Below, piece after piece: positions 31,353 through 41,007 of a DNA stretch of 64,000 bases. The translations under genes were made by a program, and so were the position numbers. The stretch is from Nitrospira sp. (GTDB lineage: Bacteria > Nitrospirota > Nitrospiria > Nitrospirales > Nitrospiraceae). Within the stretch, counting starts at the first letter, position 1; every line of letters starts with the position of its first letter. The stretch lies in contig CP054184.1 in the NCBI GenBank assembly GCA_015709715.1, forward strand, positions 372,001 through 436,000, given 5' to 3'. The notes beneath the pieces are model-generated. The model made no database searches. It saw nothing but the letters and a program-made list of their open reading frames with translations, and had not been told where the DNA came from.

Positions 31353-32386
31353 CAGGCTGCCTTGGCTTCAAGATCCAATTTCTGGATTCCTATGTCGATC
31401 TGCTCGACTTTGAGCACTTGCTTATCGCAGGGCACGGCTGCTCGCCACAGCATCGAGAGGCGTGCCTCGCCCGGCTCAATCAGCACGGTTTCTAGATTGA
31501 GCGGCGGCGTCTGGTTTTTCCCCGCCACCCGTACGATTGCCTCAAGGCGGTAGGCCGGCAACTTGCACTTGAATGGTCCATGGGGCGACGCATTGAGCAC
31601 TTCCACCGGCTCGCCGCCCTTCAAATAGCCGTCACACACCAAGTCGGGGTGGGCCATGTTGAAGAACCGTGGATTGAAGTCTTGGGGCAAATAGGGCGCT
31701 CGCTTCTTTTGCCAAGTCTCGTCATAGGTCCCGGCAAAGGATTTTCTTGGCTCCCAGGAGGGAGCGATATATCCAAACCCTGCGGGGCGAGGCCTGGCGC
31801 TATGCCCCGATATGAGATCGGCCGGGTCTTCGAGGTTTGGGATTGGCATGCCCTTGATGTCCTTTCGTCGCCTCTTTCCCGTGAACCCAGATCCGACTGG
31901 GTTCCGGGCCTCATACAGAATTCCCTTCTGTTCGGCAGTCCGATCATGGATTCCCCCGAATGCCCGCTCGTACACGAGCGGCATCGAGCGAAAGGGCGCC
32001 GGGCTGGTCATGCGAAGCCAAAAGGGTCCGCCTTTCCATTGTCTATCTCCGAATACACGGACGACCTTCTTGCGATCGGCTATGGTCACAGACACATCGA
32101 GTTGAGTCACCTCCCGCTGGTCCGGTGCGCAGGCCTCGCCCATCAACACCACATCCGTCGATGGCTTGGTAAGGTGCATTTCGGAAGCGTATTTCACGCT
32201 CGACGCTCCCGGTTGGCCCCAGTACTCGTCCGCAGGGATGATCGGTTGCTGCTTTGGGGCGATTTCGAGCGTCTCCCCGAGCTCAAAGGTCGCTTTGATC
32301 ACCACGTACAGGGTGTCTATTCCCTGCTCGTTCGGGAAGACTGCCATCGAGGCTGGAAACGGAGTCGTGTTCTTCAGTTGAAGCAC
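31352..32386 (-). CDS. DUF2169 T6SS effector adaptor
   Basis: The 344-residue protein matches DUF2169, whose members load effectors onto VgrG/PAAR spikes. Typical segments are LKNTTPFPASMAVFPNEQG at the start, VVIKATFEL, DVVLMGEACAP, VFGDRQWKG and YERAFGGIHD. It is predicted to be a soluble beta-rich protein. Its place between the spike genes and the PAAR-like/toxin genes fits an adaptor for the AHH effector. It is coupled to the downstream thiolase-fold gene. Confidence 0.88.
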   Translation of the reverse strand: MLQLKNTTPFPASMAVFPNEQGIDTLYVVIKATFELGETLEIAPKQQPIIPADEYWGQPGASSVKYASEMHLTKPSTDVVLMGEACAPDQREVTQLDVSVTIADRKKVVRVFGDRQWKGGPFWLRMTSPAPFRSMPLVYERAFGGIHDRTAEQKGILYEARNPVGSGFTGKRRRKDIKGMPIPNLEDPADLISGHSARPRPAGFGYIAPSWEPRKSFAGTYDETWQKKRAPYLPQDFNPRFFNMAHPDLVCDGYLKGGEPVEVLNASPHGPFKCKLPAYRLEAIVRVAGKNQTPPLNLETVLIEPGEARLSMLWRAAVPCDKQVLKVEQIDIGIQKLDLEAKAA

Positions 32387-32398
32387 AGCTCATTCCTT

Positions 32399-32908
32399 TT
32401 AATTGATACTGACGCTTCCCCCTTGGATCCTATGCGGCCCGGAAGATCGCGACAATATGTGGGTACCCCTGATGACAATCTTGCCGTCCTTTCGAAGTGT
32501 CATGCTGCCACTGCCGCATCGCAGGACGATTTCCTCTCTACCTTCGATGATGAGCCGTTCCCCGTCGATCACCATTTCCTTCGGCTTCTCCGGCTCATCC
32601 GATGTCACAACCATTGATGCCATTCTTTCCAAGCGGTCTTCTAGGACGCCAACAATAATGGGATGGTCGGGATCGCCTCCCTCGAACACCAGAAGGACTC
32701 CTTGCCCCTTAGTTCTTCGTTCGGCCGGATCACTGCCCATCACACCTGAGACGATCCTGACGGGCATGTTCCTCCGGCCCTCATAATCAACAAGGATTTC
32801 CCCCGAGTCATTCCAGCCAGCGACATGACCGATGCAAGGGAACATAAACCGGGCTTCATACGCCTCTGTGGTTTCGACTTCTTCCATGGAGTGCTGATTG
32901 CCGGCCAT
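32399..32908 (-). CDS. Spike-associated DUF6484-like protein
   Basis: The 169-residue protein begins with an OB/beta-barrel-like domain (about 20-95; HVAGWNDSGEILVDYEGR, GVLLVFEGGDPDHPIIVGVLED), which resembles the gp5 OB domain of VgrG. It ends in a short beta-helical run with DUF2345 character (VLRCGSGSMTLRKDGKIVIRGTHIL). It looks like a miniature of the VgrG C-terminal half and matches proteins annotated DUF6484 in T6SS clusters. A run of G with GGAG lies just before the start. It follows vgrG by 23 bases. A spike-extension or cargo-adaptor role is inferred. Confidence 0.72.
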   Translation of the reverse strand: MAGNQHSMEEVETTEAYEARFMFPCIGHVAGWNDSGEILVDYEGRRNMPVRIVSGVMGSDPAERRTKGQGVLLVFEGGDPDHPIIVGVLEDRLERMASMVVTSDEPEKPKEMVIDGERLIIEGREEIVLRCGSGSMTLRKDGKIVIRGTHILSRSSGPHRIQGGSVSIN

Positions 32909-32931
32909 ATCTCCCCCCCCGAATTCACCTG

Positions 32932-35073
32932 TTAGTTTTGAGTAATCTTCGAACCCTTCAAAGCCAGATCTCCGGACGCGTTGATGGTGATCTTTCCGCC
33001 CTTGATCACGATGTCCCCGTTGCTCTTCATCGTGATGGAGGCGCTCCCAGTCTTGATCGTGATTTGGTCCCCCGCGTTCAAGACCATATTCTTGCCGGCC
33101 GAGATGGTCACATTGTCGCCCGCCGTGATGCCGATGTTTTTGCTGGCGTTCTCGGTGATGCTTTCGCCAACATCCACAGACTTATTCTTTGCCACGTTCT
33201 CGCTGCTCAAGGCTCCGACCACGACCGTCTTCGCGCCACCGATCTCTTCAGCCTTGGCGCCGCCCACCGTCTCGTTCATGGCCGCGCCGACGCTGACCTG
33301 ATAGGCGCCACCGATCGTCAAGGCCCGAGCCAACGCAACGGTGTGAGCCGAGCCCTTGCCCACCGTGATGGATTCGGCGCCGCCGATGCTCTCCGTATGG
33401 TTCGCCCCGACTTGGATCGTTTTGTTCGCCCCGACCGTCTCGCTCTGGTCCACGCCCACCGTCTTGGTGCGATTGTTCGTCACGGCCAATGTTTCGTCAT
33501 GGCCGACCGTTTGGTTCTTGTCGTTCTCGATGGCGATCGTCCAGTCCTTTTGGCCATGAAGAAAAATTTCTTCCTTGTCCTTCCCATCTTCGAATCGAAT
33601 CTCGTTCGACCCTCCGCCGCCGATGGAGCTATTGGACTTGAGGGTGCTCTTGGTCTTTTCACTCGGCAGCGCGTAGGGCGGCATGTTGTCGCCGTTGTAC
33701 ACGCGTCCTGTCACAATCGGCTGGTCGGGGTCTCCTTCCAGAAATTCCACCAGCACTTCCTGCCCGATCCGTGGAATGAACATGGCACCCCAACTCGTGC
33801 CGGCCCAGACCTGCGCCACCCGCACCCAGCAGGAACTCTTTTCGTCCCGGTTCCCCTCGCGATCCCAATGAAATTGAACCTTCACCCGCCCATGCTTATC
33901 CGTGTAAATCTCCTCTCCCTTCGGCCCGACCACGATGGCCGTTTGCGGCCCTTGGATCGTGGGCCTCGGCGTGATCGCAGCAGGACGGAAGGGCACATCG
34001 GAAGGAATGCAGTGGAACTCATTGTGATAGGCGGGCTCATTCGCGACCGTTCCCGTCTCAGCCCCCAACGACTGCGATTGGGTCCCCTTGTGTGTCACCC
34101 CCACGGTCAGATACTCGCGGTTCAGATCAGACCGATGGCATTGTTCCATCGTGAAGCGGTAGCCGGGGATGATCCGGCAACAATCACTGTGCCCCATTCC
34201 CAGCTGCCCGACCGCCTGCGCCTCTTCCAACCGCACCTTGGCCAACAGATTCCTCTCACTGCTGTCGCGGCATTCACCGAGATATTCGTAGTCCTCCAAC
34301 TTACCGTCCATCTTGGCCTGCGCGTCCCCGGTGACGGTCAGTCGCGGCTTTTCGAAGTCGAAATCCCGTAACTTCACAGCGCCGCATCGGATCTCGCGGT
34401 GGTAGGAGAAGAAGGCGATATGTTCGTCGGTCGAGAGGCCGGCGGTCGCGGGCGCGTGGTATCGGATGGAAGATGCACCGGGCAGCGTCGCTGCGGCGGA
34501 GGGGTCGTCGCCCAGGACCAGGACGTGGCTCGTTTCCCGGTGCTCGAAGTAGTACCAGATCCCATACTGCTCCATGAGCCGGCTGATGAAGTTCAGATCG
34601 GACTCGCCGTACTGGACGCAATAGGTCCGGCTCTTGTACCGGCCGGAATTCAGCGCGAACCGAAATTGGTTGGCGGTCAGGCCTGCATCGAGCAGAACTT
34701 CCTTGATGATGTCCGGGATCGTCTTCTCCTGGAAAATCCTGCAATTGGTTCGAAGGCCGAGTTTCCAGATTCCCGGCACCACCTCGGCCCGGTAGAGGCT
34801 CCATTTCCCCTCTTTGCCCGTCTGCTCGAAGGAGCTGACCAGTCCGTGGAGGAGCCTGATGCCCATGCTCCCTCGCGCCGTCAGCAGGGCCGGCTGGCCG
34901 ATGACTTGATCGAAATCAATCTTTGGGTCGGACGAGGCAAGGTCCAGGCTGAAGCGAAATACTTGAGACAGGCCCTCGCTCCCCTCGAAGCGAATGACTC
35001 GGAGCTTGTCGCCTGAGTAGGCGCCGACTTTGAAAAGATGGGGCGCGTCGGTGTGTGTGTCCATGAGAGGCAT
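32932..35073 (-). CDS. tssI: VgrG/TssI spike protein
   Basis: The 713-residue protein has the gp27-like base (residues 5-370; RLLHGLVSSFEQTG, YGESDLNFISRLMEQYGIWYYFEH) and a gp5 OB domain (about 385-470; GRVKVQFHWDREG, SCWVRVAQVWAG, RIGQEVLVEFLEGDPDQP). A C-terminal spike follows (about 500-713) of repeated short strands around TVG/SIGG units, ending in a DUF2345-type helix (GDVTISAGKN-like repeats). No extra enzymatic domain follows, so this VgrG is structural and carries cargo non-covalently. AGGATAAGGACC precedes the ATG. It begins five bases after clpV. Confidence 0.95.
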   Translation of the reverse strand: MPLMDTHTDAPHLFKVGAYSGDKLRVIRFEGSEGLSQVFRFSLDLASSDPKIDFDQVIGQPALLTARGSMGIRLLHGLVSSFEQTGKEGKWSLYRAEVVPGIWKLGLRTNCRIFQEKTIPDIIKEVLLDAGLTANQFRFALNSGRYKSRTYCVQYGESDLNFISRLMEQYGIWYYFEHRETSHVLVLGDDPSAAATLPGASSIRYHAPATAGLSTDEHIAFFSYHREIRCGAVKLRDFDFEKPRLTVTGDAQAKMDGKLEDYEYLGECRDSSERNLLAKVRLEEAQAVGQLGMGHSDCCRIIPGYRFTMEQCHRSDLNREYLTVGVTHKGTQSQSLGAETGTVANEPAYHNEFHCIPSDVPFRPAAITPRPTIQGPQTAIVVGPKGEEIYTDKHGRVKVQFHWDREGNRDEKSSCWVRVAQVWAGTSWGAMFIPRIGQEVLVEFLEGDPDQPIVTGRVYNGDNMPPYALPSEKTKSTLKSNSSIGGGGSNEIRFEDGKDKEEIFLHGQKDWTIAIENDKNQTVGHDETLAVTNNRTKTVGVDQSETVGANKTIQVGANHTESIGGAESITVGKGSAHTVALARALTIGGAYQVSVGAAMNETVGGAKAEEIGGAKTVVVGALSSENVAKNKSVDVGESITENASKNIGITAGDNVTISAGKNMVLNAGDQITIKTGSASITMKSNGDIVIKGGKITINASGDLALKGSKITQN

Positions 35074-35078
35074 GGTCC

Positions 35079-37718
35079 TTATCCTTGCACCAAGGCCACG
35101 GCCTGGCGCTCCGAGAATGCGAGGTTGAAATCGCCGTCCGCCGCCAAGGTCAGGCTGAGCCGCTCAGGCAGGCGGCCTTCTCCCAGACGCGAGAGGATTT
35201 CCGTCGAGACACGCGGGAGCAACGACCCCTGCATGATATGGTCGATGTTGCGCGCCCCGGTTTCGACCTCGTTGCAACGCCGCACGATCTGTTCGACCAC
35301 GGCCGACTCGTAGTCGAAGGCAATCCGATGGCTCTCCATGAGCCGCTGGGCCAGGCGGGCCAGCTTCAACTCCACGATCATTTTCATCGCCGCTGCATCG
35401 ATCGGGTAGAACGGCACGATGGTCATCCGGGCCAGCAGCGCCGGCTTAAAGTGACGGCTCAACAGCGGCCTGATGGCGGCGGTCACCTCGTCCGGCGAGG
35501 GCCGCGTCCCGCGCGCGCACAGTTGGAAGATCATGTCCGAGGCCAGGTTACTGGTCATGAAGATCACCGTGTTCTTGAAATCGATGACCCGGCCTTCGCC
35601 GTCGGCCAACATGCCCTTGTCGAAGACCTGATAGAAAATGTTCATGACTTCAGGGTCGGCCTTTTCCACCTCGTCGAGCAGCACGACCGAATAGGGCCGC
35701 TGCCGGACCGCCTCGGTCAAGGCGCCGCCTTCGCCGTATCCCACATACCCGGGCGGTGAACCGATGAGTCGCGAGACCGTGTGCTTCTCCTGAAACTCCG
35801 ACATGTTCAGCGTGACGACGAATCGCTCGCCGCCGAACAGCGCCTCCGCCACGGCCAACCCCGTCTCCGTCTTTCCCACACCGCTGGGGCCCACGAACAG
35901 AAACACGCCGATCGGAGTGGCCGGATTCCCGATGCCGGCCTTGGAAGCCCTGATTCCTCTCGCGATGGCCTCGATCGCATGGTCTTGGCCCTTGATTCTC
36001 GTCTTGAGCCGCTCATCCAACTGCAGAATCGTCTGGGCTTCGTCCCTGACCATGCGGCCCACGGGGATGCCGGTCCAATCGGATACGACCTCGGCCACGA
36101 CATCCGTATCCACTTCGATCCTGATCAGCGGATCCTTCCCCTGAATCTTGCGCAAATCGGCCTTGGCGCGGTCCCAGTCGGAACGATAGCGCTCTGCGCC
36201 CTGAGCCCCTTCCGCCTGTATTTTTCCCCGCAGGGCCAAGACCGATTCCGCCAACACTTTCTCCTCGCGCCACCGCGCCTCTAACTGCTCCAGTTCCTGC
36301 CTTCGTTTCGCGATGGCCTCACCCAGCGCGCTAATCCGCTCCGGTTCCACCGGCACCCCGCTGAGCAGATCGCGTCGATGAGCGCCTTGTTCCCGTTCCA
36401 GCGCTTGGATCGTCCGTTCGATGTCTTCCAGACGGTCCGGTTTGCTGGTCAGCCCGATCTTGATCCGAGCCGCAGCCGTGTCCAACAAATCCACCGCCTT
36501 ATCCGGAAGTTGGCGTCCTGAAATATACCGGCTGGACATGCGCGCCGCCGCGACGACACCTTCATCCAAGACCTGTACCTGATGGGCCTCTTCGTACTTG
36601 CTCCGCAGGCCGCGCAACACCAGAATGGCATCGGTTTCGGACGGCTCCTCAAGCTTCACGAGCTGGAAGCGCCGGGCCAATGCCGCATCCTTTTCGAAAT
36701 ACTTCTTGTACTCCGACCAGGTCGTGGCGGCGATCGTGCGCAATTCGCCCCGCGCCAGGGCCGGCTTGAGCAGATTGGCGGCATCACCCATCCCCGCCGT
36801 GCTCCCCGAGCCCACCAGCATATGGGCCTCGTCGATGAAGAGAATGATAGGTTTCGGAGAGGCCTTCACTTCATCGATGACGGACTTCAGGCGATGCTCG
36901 AACTCGCCCCGAACCCCGGCGCCGGCCTGGAGCAATCCCAAATCCAGCGCCAGCATGTCCATATTCTTGAGCAGATCCGGCACATCATGTTGCACGATCC
37001 GCAAGGCCAATCCTTCGACGACCGCCGTCTTTCCCACCCCGGCCTCCCCCACGACGATGGGATTGTTCTTGCGCCGTCGGGCCAAGATATCGATCATCTG
37101 CCGAATTTCCCGATCCCGTCCGAAGACCGGATCGATGCCGTTGGCGCGGGCCCGTGCCGTAAAGTCCACCGTGAACCGACCCAGCGCTGTCTCCGCGCCC
37201 CGCCCCTCAGCCCCGCCCTTCGCTGCCGCCTTCGCCGCTTCGCCTTCCGACGATTTCGCGGTAATGTCGAAAAACTTGTGGGTGAGTTCATCGGCACGGA
37301 CCGGTTGCAGCAGCTCATCCCCGAAGCCATAGGCGAAACGGCCGAGGTCCCTGACCATGGCCAGGAACAACGCCCCAGACCGGATCTCGGTCAGGTTCAG
37401 ATCAATCGATCCGATCAGCCAGGCCTCCTGCAGCCATTCGATGAGTCGCGGGGAGAACACGGGCTTGGCCGCGTTCCCTGACTTGAACTCTTCCAGAGCC
37501 CGCTGCAGGGCCTTCTGCACCCGAGCCGGCTCGATCTCGAAATGGGACAGGATCACCTGGATGTCGGCGGTGGGGTCGTCGAGCAGTTGCACCAGCAGAT
37601 GCTCGACGGCTACTTCATAATGCGTGCGAGACAAGCAAAGCCCCGCTGCGGACTCAAGTGATCGGCTGCACAAGCGATTCAAGCGGCGAATCAAGGATCG
37701 CCTATCCACCACATCCAT
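35079..37718 (-). CDS. tssH: T6SS sheath-recycling AAA+ ATPase ClpV/TssH
   Basis: The 879-residue ClpB-like disaggregase dismantles contracted TssB/C sheaths. It has a Clp N domain (residues 10-150), a first AAA+ module (Walker A GEAGVGKTA near 230, Walker B IILFIDEAH), a short middle domain and a second AAA+ module (GPSGVGKTE near 615, VVLLDEVEKADPEV). C-terminal FDYESAVVEQIVRRCNEVETGARNID is characteristic of ClpV rather than ClpB. ATG at 37718 has AAGGAG eight bases upstream. Confidence 0.96.
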   Translation of the reverse strand: MDVVDRRSLIRRLNRLCSRSLESAAGLCLSRTHYEVAVEHLLVQLLDDPTADIQVILSHFEIEPARVQKALQRALEEFKSGNAAKPVFSPRLIEWLQEAWLIGSIDLNLTEIRSGALFLAMVRDLGRFAYGFGDELLQPVRADELTHKFFDITAKSSEGEAAKAAAKGGAEGRGAETALGRFTVDFTARARANGIDPVFGRDREIRQMIDILARRRKNNPIVVGEAGVGKTAVVEGLALRIVQHDVPDLLKNMDMLALDLGLLQAGAGVRGEFEHRLKSVIDEVKASPKPIILFIDEAHMLVGSGSTAGMGDAANLLKPALARGELRTIAATTWSEYKKYFEKDAALARRFQLVKLEEPSETDAILVLRGLRSKYEEAHQVQVLDEGVVAAARMSSRYISGRQLPDKAVDLLDTAAARIKIGLTSKPDRLEDIERTIQALEREQGAHRRDLLSGVPVEPERISALGEAIAKRRQELEQLEARWREEKVLAESVLALRGKIQAEGAQGAERYRSDWDRAKADLRKIQGKDPLIRIEVDTDVVAEVVSDWTGIPVGRMVRDEAQTILQLDERLKTRIKGQDHAIEAIARGIRASKAGIGNPATPIGVFLFVGPSGVGKTETGLAVAEALFGGERFVVTLNMSEFQEKHTVSRLIGSPPGYVGYGEGGALTEAVRQRPYSVVLLDEVEKADPEVMNIFYQVFDKGMLADGEGRVIDFKNTVIFMTSNLASDMIFQLCARGTRPSPDEVTAAIRPLLSRHFKPALLARMTIVPFYPIDAAAMKMIVELKLARLAQRLMESHRIAFDYESAVVEQIVRRCNEVETGARNIDHIMQGSLLPRVSTEILSRLGEGRLPERLSLTLAADGDFNLAFSERQAVALVQG

Positions 37719-37733
37719 GGCTCCCACTCCTTT

Positions 37734-38792
37734 TTATTGGTCGAGCGAAGGCCCCTTTGCCCCAGCCGGGGAAAACTGAAACAGGACTCTCCGCGACCCG
37801 CCATTGCTTGATCGCGCCGGCAACCAACTCGTTTGCCCGAGACGGCTTCGTGGCCCATCGCCTTCCGTGGACAGCAGCCGAAAGGTCGGAATCCCCTCCT
37901 CGGGCATGAGCAGTTCCAGGTCCGCATCGAATCGATCTTGCACGAACAACCGAGCCAACGCCTGCACGATTTCCATCCCCTTGCTGCCTGGCAGCAGGCT
38001 CACGAAGGTGTCGTGACTCATGGGACCCATCGTGAGGCGAAAGCTGGATTGCCGGTTGATGACTCGGTTCCCGAGCGCACAATCCCGTCCCAGCACGCAG
38101 TTCTGCCCGCCCAGCGTCGACTGTTGTTCCGCGGGAATCGCCACCCATCGGCCGGTGCATTGGGTGATCCGCACTTCAATCCCATTGAAAAAATCGCTCA
38201 AGACCCCCTCCAGCGCCGACGCCGACCTCGGCCGCTGACTGAACAACCCCGCATACCGAAGAAGCCGGCTGACGGGCAGCCCGGTCTTTTCCGCCACCTC
38301 CTTCGCACCCAAGCCGAGGAAGGCCAACATGCGCTGTGAAAAGGGATCTTCGCCGGACGGTTCGAATTGGATGTGGTAACGGTATTTGACCCAGGAGCGG
38401 TAGAACAATGACAGCAACCGGTGGTGAAACAGATCCAGGAAGGAGCGAACTACCTCCTCACCCTCCTCTTGAGCGATGAGATCTTCGGTGTAGAAGGGCG
38501 GCAACGGCGAGGTGGTCCCGTAGAGTCCCAAAAATGTCGTAGTCACACGGAACCGCGGCGGCTGCGTTCCGGTCTTCTCCAGACCGGCGATATCAGAGAC
38601 AGGAAACGCGAAGGAAAGCTCCGGTCGAAACCGAAGGGCCTCCCCCTCGGCCGACCCTTCACCGCCGACCGCCGCCCTGGGACGGCAGAGCCGCTCCACG
38701 AGCGTGACCAATTGGAAGAAGGAGTAGTCCTGCGCCCTCCGAAGCAGATCCGCGATCAGAGGATGATCTGTTGTCCGATCCTGCTCGGCCAT
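37734..38792 (-). CDS. tssG: T6SS baseplate protein TssG
   Basis: The 352-residue protein is the ImpH/VasB baseplate wedge subunit. Diagnostic stretches are DYSFFQLVTLVERLCRP, FLGLYGTTSPLPPFYTEDLIAQE, FLDLFHHRLLSLFYRSWVKYRY, and GIEVRITQCTGRWVAI with a C-terminal GTxx-type block. It acts with TssE, TssF and TssK at the inner membrane platform. Its start overlaps the end of tssF by 37 bases. Confidence 0.93.
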   Translation of the reverse strand: MAEQDRTTDHPLIADLLRRAQDYSFFQLVTLVERLCRPRAAVGGEGSAEGEALRFRPELSFAFPVSDIAGLEKTGTQPPRFRVTTTFLGLYGTTSPLPPFYTEDLIAQEEGEEVVRSFLDLFHHRLLSLFYRSWVKYRYHIQFEPSGEDPFSQRMLAFLGLGAKEVAEKTGLPVSRLLRYAGLFSQRPRSASALEGVLSDFFNGIEVRITQCTGRWVAIPAEQQSTLGGQNCVLGRDCALGNRVINRQSSFRLTMGPMSHDTFVSLLPGSKGMEIVQALARLFVQDRFDADLELLMPEEGIPTFRLLSTEGDGPRSRLGQTSWLPARSSNGGSRRVLFQFSPAGAKGPSLDQ

Positions 38793-40546
38793 GAATACTG
38801 TTCTCCCTGCTCGATTTCGTTCACGACCAATTGGGTAAACGAGTTCACCGAGGCGTAGAGCGCAAAAAACTCGGAGAGCACGCTTGCAAATAAGAACATG
38901 TCCCCCTCCCCGGCGAAGTGGTCTTGTTTCAGCGAGAGGGTAACTTCCGTCCCACGGATCGGAACGCCGTGGAAGAGATGATCCTTCCCTCGGCTCTGGA
39001 CATCCACAATACCTTCCAACAATCTGGCCTGGGCGCGTCTCGCTTGCTCATCCTGGCGCGCCGCGAAATTATAAAGATCCACCAGCCCACGCAGCGCCTC
39101 CACACTGGTCAGGGAGAGGTAATTCAATGAGAGATGAGACAGCAGGCGCCAATGGAGATCCCCACCGACCGGCGCCCGACAGGGGGCAGACACGCGGGTA
39201 ATGTTCTTGAATTGCGCGAATCCCGGCGAACTGTCCGTCGGCACCTGAATGTCTCCGACGCGAAGTTTCCCGGCCACATCTCGATTGGTGCAGGTCAAAT
39301 TGAACGTCACGATCTCGGTCGGGACTTCCACGCCACGGACCGGAATCTCGTCCGCATTCACAAACGACACATAGGTCTCGGCTCCGCCTTTGCTCACCAC
39401 GGATTGCCGAAGGTGCGTTTGGTAATAGACCGTGGCAGTGGATTTGCCATAACCGTGGCGAAATGAGTAGAAGGGCTCGTAATGCAATTCCTCCCCCGTT
39501 CCACGTAGATGTCCGTTCGCGCCGTCGACCGAAAAGATTTCATCCTGCATGGCCTGGGCAGCCGACGGGCGGACGAGGTATTCGGTCCGTTCATGGCTGA
39601 TCTGGATCGGCTGGGAATCCGACTTGAATAGATTGACGATCGGGGTACAGAACAACCGGACATGCTCTTTGGACACTCGCAATGACGCCGGTGGCGCTTT
39701 CGTGAACAGGATGAGGATCTCGAACGTCGCGGCGGAGGCTCGCCGGGATAACGGCTGAAGGTCGGACAGATCCACGGCAAGAAACTTCTGAGGAAAGGTC
39801 AGATATTCCTGGAGCAAGCGATATCCGTCGAAGGCCGTCTTGGGGTAGGGCAGCAACGCCTCTTCCCTGGAGAAGCCGAAGGGCTGGATCTGACAGTCCG
39901 TCAGCCCGATTTCTTCCACGGGACGCCCCTGTGCGAGCAGGCGCAGCCTGATCTTGCTCACGTGGCGACAGAGCCAATAGTAGAGGGTGTAGGCAGGCTC
40001 CCCAACTAAGTACAGTCGGAGCCGCCCGACCTGCGCCTGCGCCAATGTGGCCCCCGGCAGAAGGGTGAATCGAAGGCGGAGCGCGGAATGGCCGCCGCTG
40101 GCCGCCTCCAGGGACACCTGTTCGAGTTGAAAGGGATAGAGGTCCACTTCGGCGGTGGTCCGAAAGCGGCACCCCGTCCCCTCGATCTTGCCGGATTCCA
40201 CTTCGGTCTCCATGGCCGGAATACGTTTGCGCTCGGTGACCGCGCCTGGAATCGGTGAAAATTCCAGCAGACTCATGGCGGGGACGGGACGCAGGTAATG
40301 CGGCCACAACAGATTCATGACCCCATGGATCAGTTCGGGGAATTCGTCGTCCAGTTTCTGCCTGATCCGACCCGTGAGAAACGCGACGCCCTCGAGCAAT
40401 CGTTCGACGTCCGGGTCACTCCCGACGTCGGCCAACAAGTGCGCCTCTTTGGGATGCGCTTCGGCGAACTCACGGCCCATCTGCCGAAGGAACTCGAGCT
40501 CGTCCTTATAGTATCGATTGAACGTCACGACCCTCACCTCTGGCAT
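38756..40546 (-). CDS. tssF: T6SS baseplate protein TssF
   Basis: The 596-residue protein is ImpG/VasA: FNRYYKDELEFLRQMGREFAEAHP at the N-terminus, DPDVERLLEGVAFLTGRIRQKLDDEFPELIHG, HYLRPVPAMSLLEF and a C-terminal FASVLSEFFALYASVNSFTQL. It pairs with TssG in a 2:1 wedge complex. Length and all landmarks match the family. It lies between tssE and tssG. Confidence 0.95.
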   Translation of the reverse strand: MPEVRVVTFNRYYKDELEFLRQMGREFAEAHPKEAHLLADVGSDPDVERLLEGVAFLTGRIRQKLDDEFPELIHGVMNLLWPHYLRPVPAMSLLEFSPIPGAVTERKRIPAMETEVESGKIEGTGCRFRTTAEVDLYPFQLEQVSLEAASGGHSALRLRFTLLPGATLAQAQVGRLRLYLVGEPAYTLYYWLCRHVSKIRLRLLAQGRPVEEIGLTDCQIQPFGFSREEALLPYPKTAFDGYRLLQEYLTFPQKFLAVDLSDLQPLSRRASAATFEILILFTKAPPASLRVSKEHVRLFCTPIVNLFKSDSQPIQISHERTEYLVRPSAAQAMQDEIFSVDGANGHLRGTGEELHYEPFYSFRHGYGKSTATVYYQTHLRQSVVSKGGAETYVSFVNADEIPVRGVEVPTEIVTFNLTCTNRDVAGKLRVGDIQVPTDSSPGFAQFKNITRVSAPCRAPVGGDLHWRLLSHLSLNYLSLTSVEALRGLVDLYNFAARQDEQARRAQARLLEGIVDVQSRGKDHLFHGVPIRGTEVTLSLKQDHFAGEGDMFLFASVLSEFFALYASVNSFTQLVVNEIEQGEQYSWPSRIGQQIIL

Positions 40547-40576
40547 GGCCCCACGAAACGCCTGCAGGTATGCGGC

Positions 40577-40990
40577 TCACTCAACGATCTCGACCCGTCC
40601 CGCCGGACTGATCTCCGTCCGAAATTCCACGTGTGGTTCCCTCTCGCTCATGAGTGCCCCGGCGATTTCGAACCGCAGGATCGGCTGCCCCGGTTCCGAA
40701 GGCACGTGTGTGACCGAGACATCGCGCAGCCTGGGTTCGAACCGAGTAATGGTTCGCAGGATCGCAGCCTGCACCTCCTCCACCGCCGCTGCCTGGTCCT
40801 GCACCAACTCCGTGAGATCCGGCATCCCATATTCGGGCTGAATCAAGACCTGATCCGGCCTGGTATTCAGCATTTTCCTCAAATGCCGAAGAATCGACTC
40901 GGCCAGCAGGTGAGGATTGTCCCTGAGCGTCTTCGAACCTGCCGGCCGCTCATCCCCCAGTCGTTCCAACAAACGACCTTCTCGCCCCAT
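40577..40990 (-). CDS. tssE: T6SS baseplate protein TssE (gp25-like)
   Basis: The 137-residue protein is a phage gp25/GPW-type wedge component: LLERLGDERP, ESILRHLRKMLNTRPDQV, EYGMPDLTEL and a conserved acidic face (VEEVQAAILRTITRFEPRL). It links the baseplate to the first sheath ring. GGAGG lies five bases before the ATG. It follows hcp by 17 bases. Confidence 0.93.
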   Translation of the reverse strand: MGREGRLLERLGDERPAGSKTLRDNPHLLAESILRHLRKMLNTRPDQVLIQPEYGMPDLTELVQDQAAAVEEVQAAILRTITRFEPRLRDVSVTHVPSEPGQPILRFEIAGALMSEREPHVEFRTEISPAGRVEIVE

Positions 40991-41007
40991 ATTTCCTCCG
41001 GCTGCAC

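Noticed and set aside
33100-33500. Repeated short DNA units as a possible CRISPR-like array
   Set aside because: The repeats are imperfect, in frame and encode the beta-helical spike of VgrG (TVG/SIGG units); no direct-repeat/spacer periodicity.
32938-34371. A 477-codon plus-strand frame opposite vgrG
   Set aside because: Its regular valine/histidine/aspartate pattern is the antisense image of the VgrG repeat region, not an independent protein.
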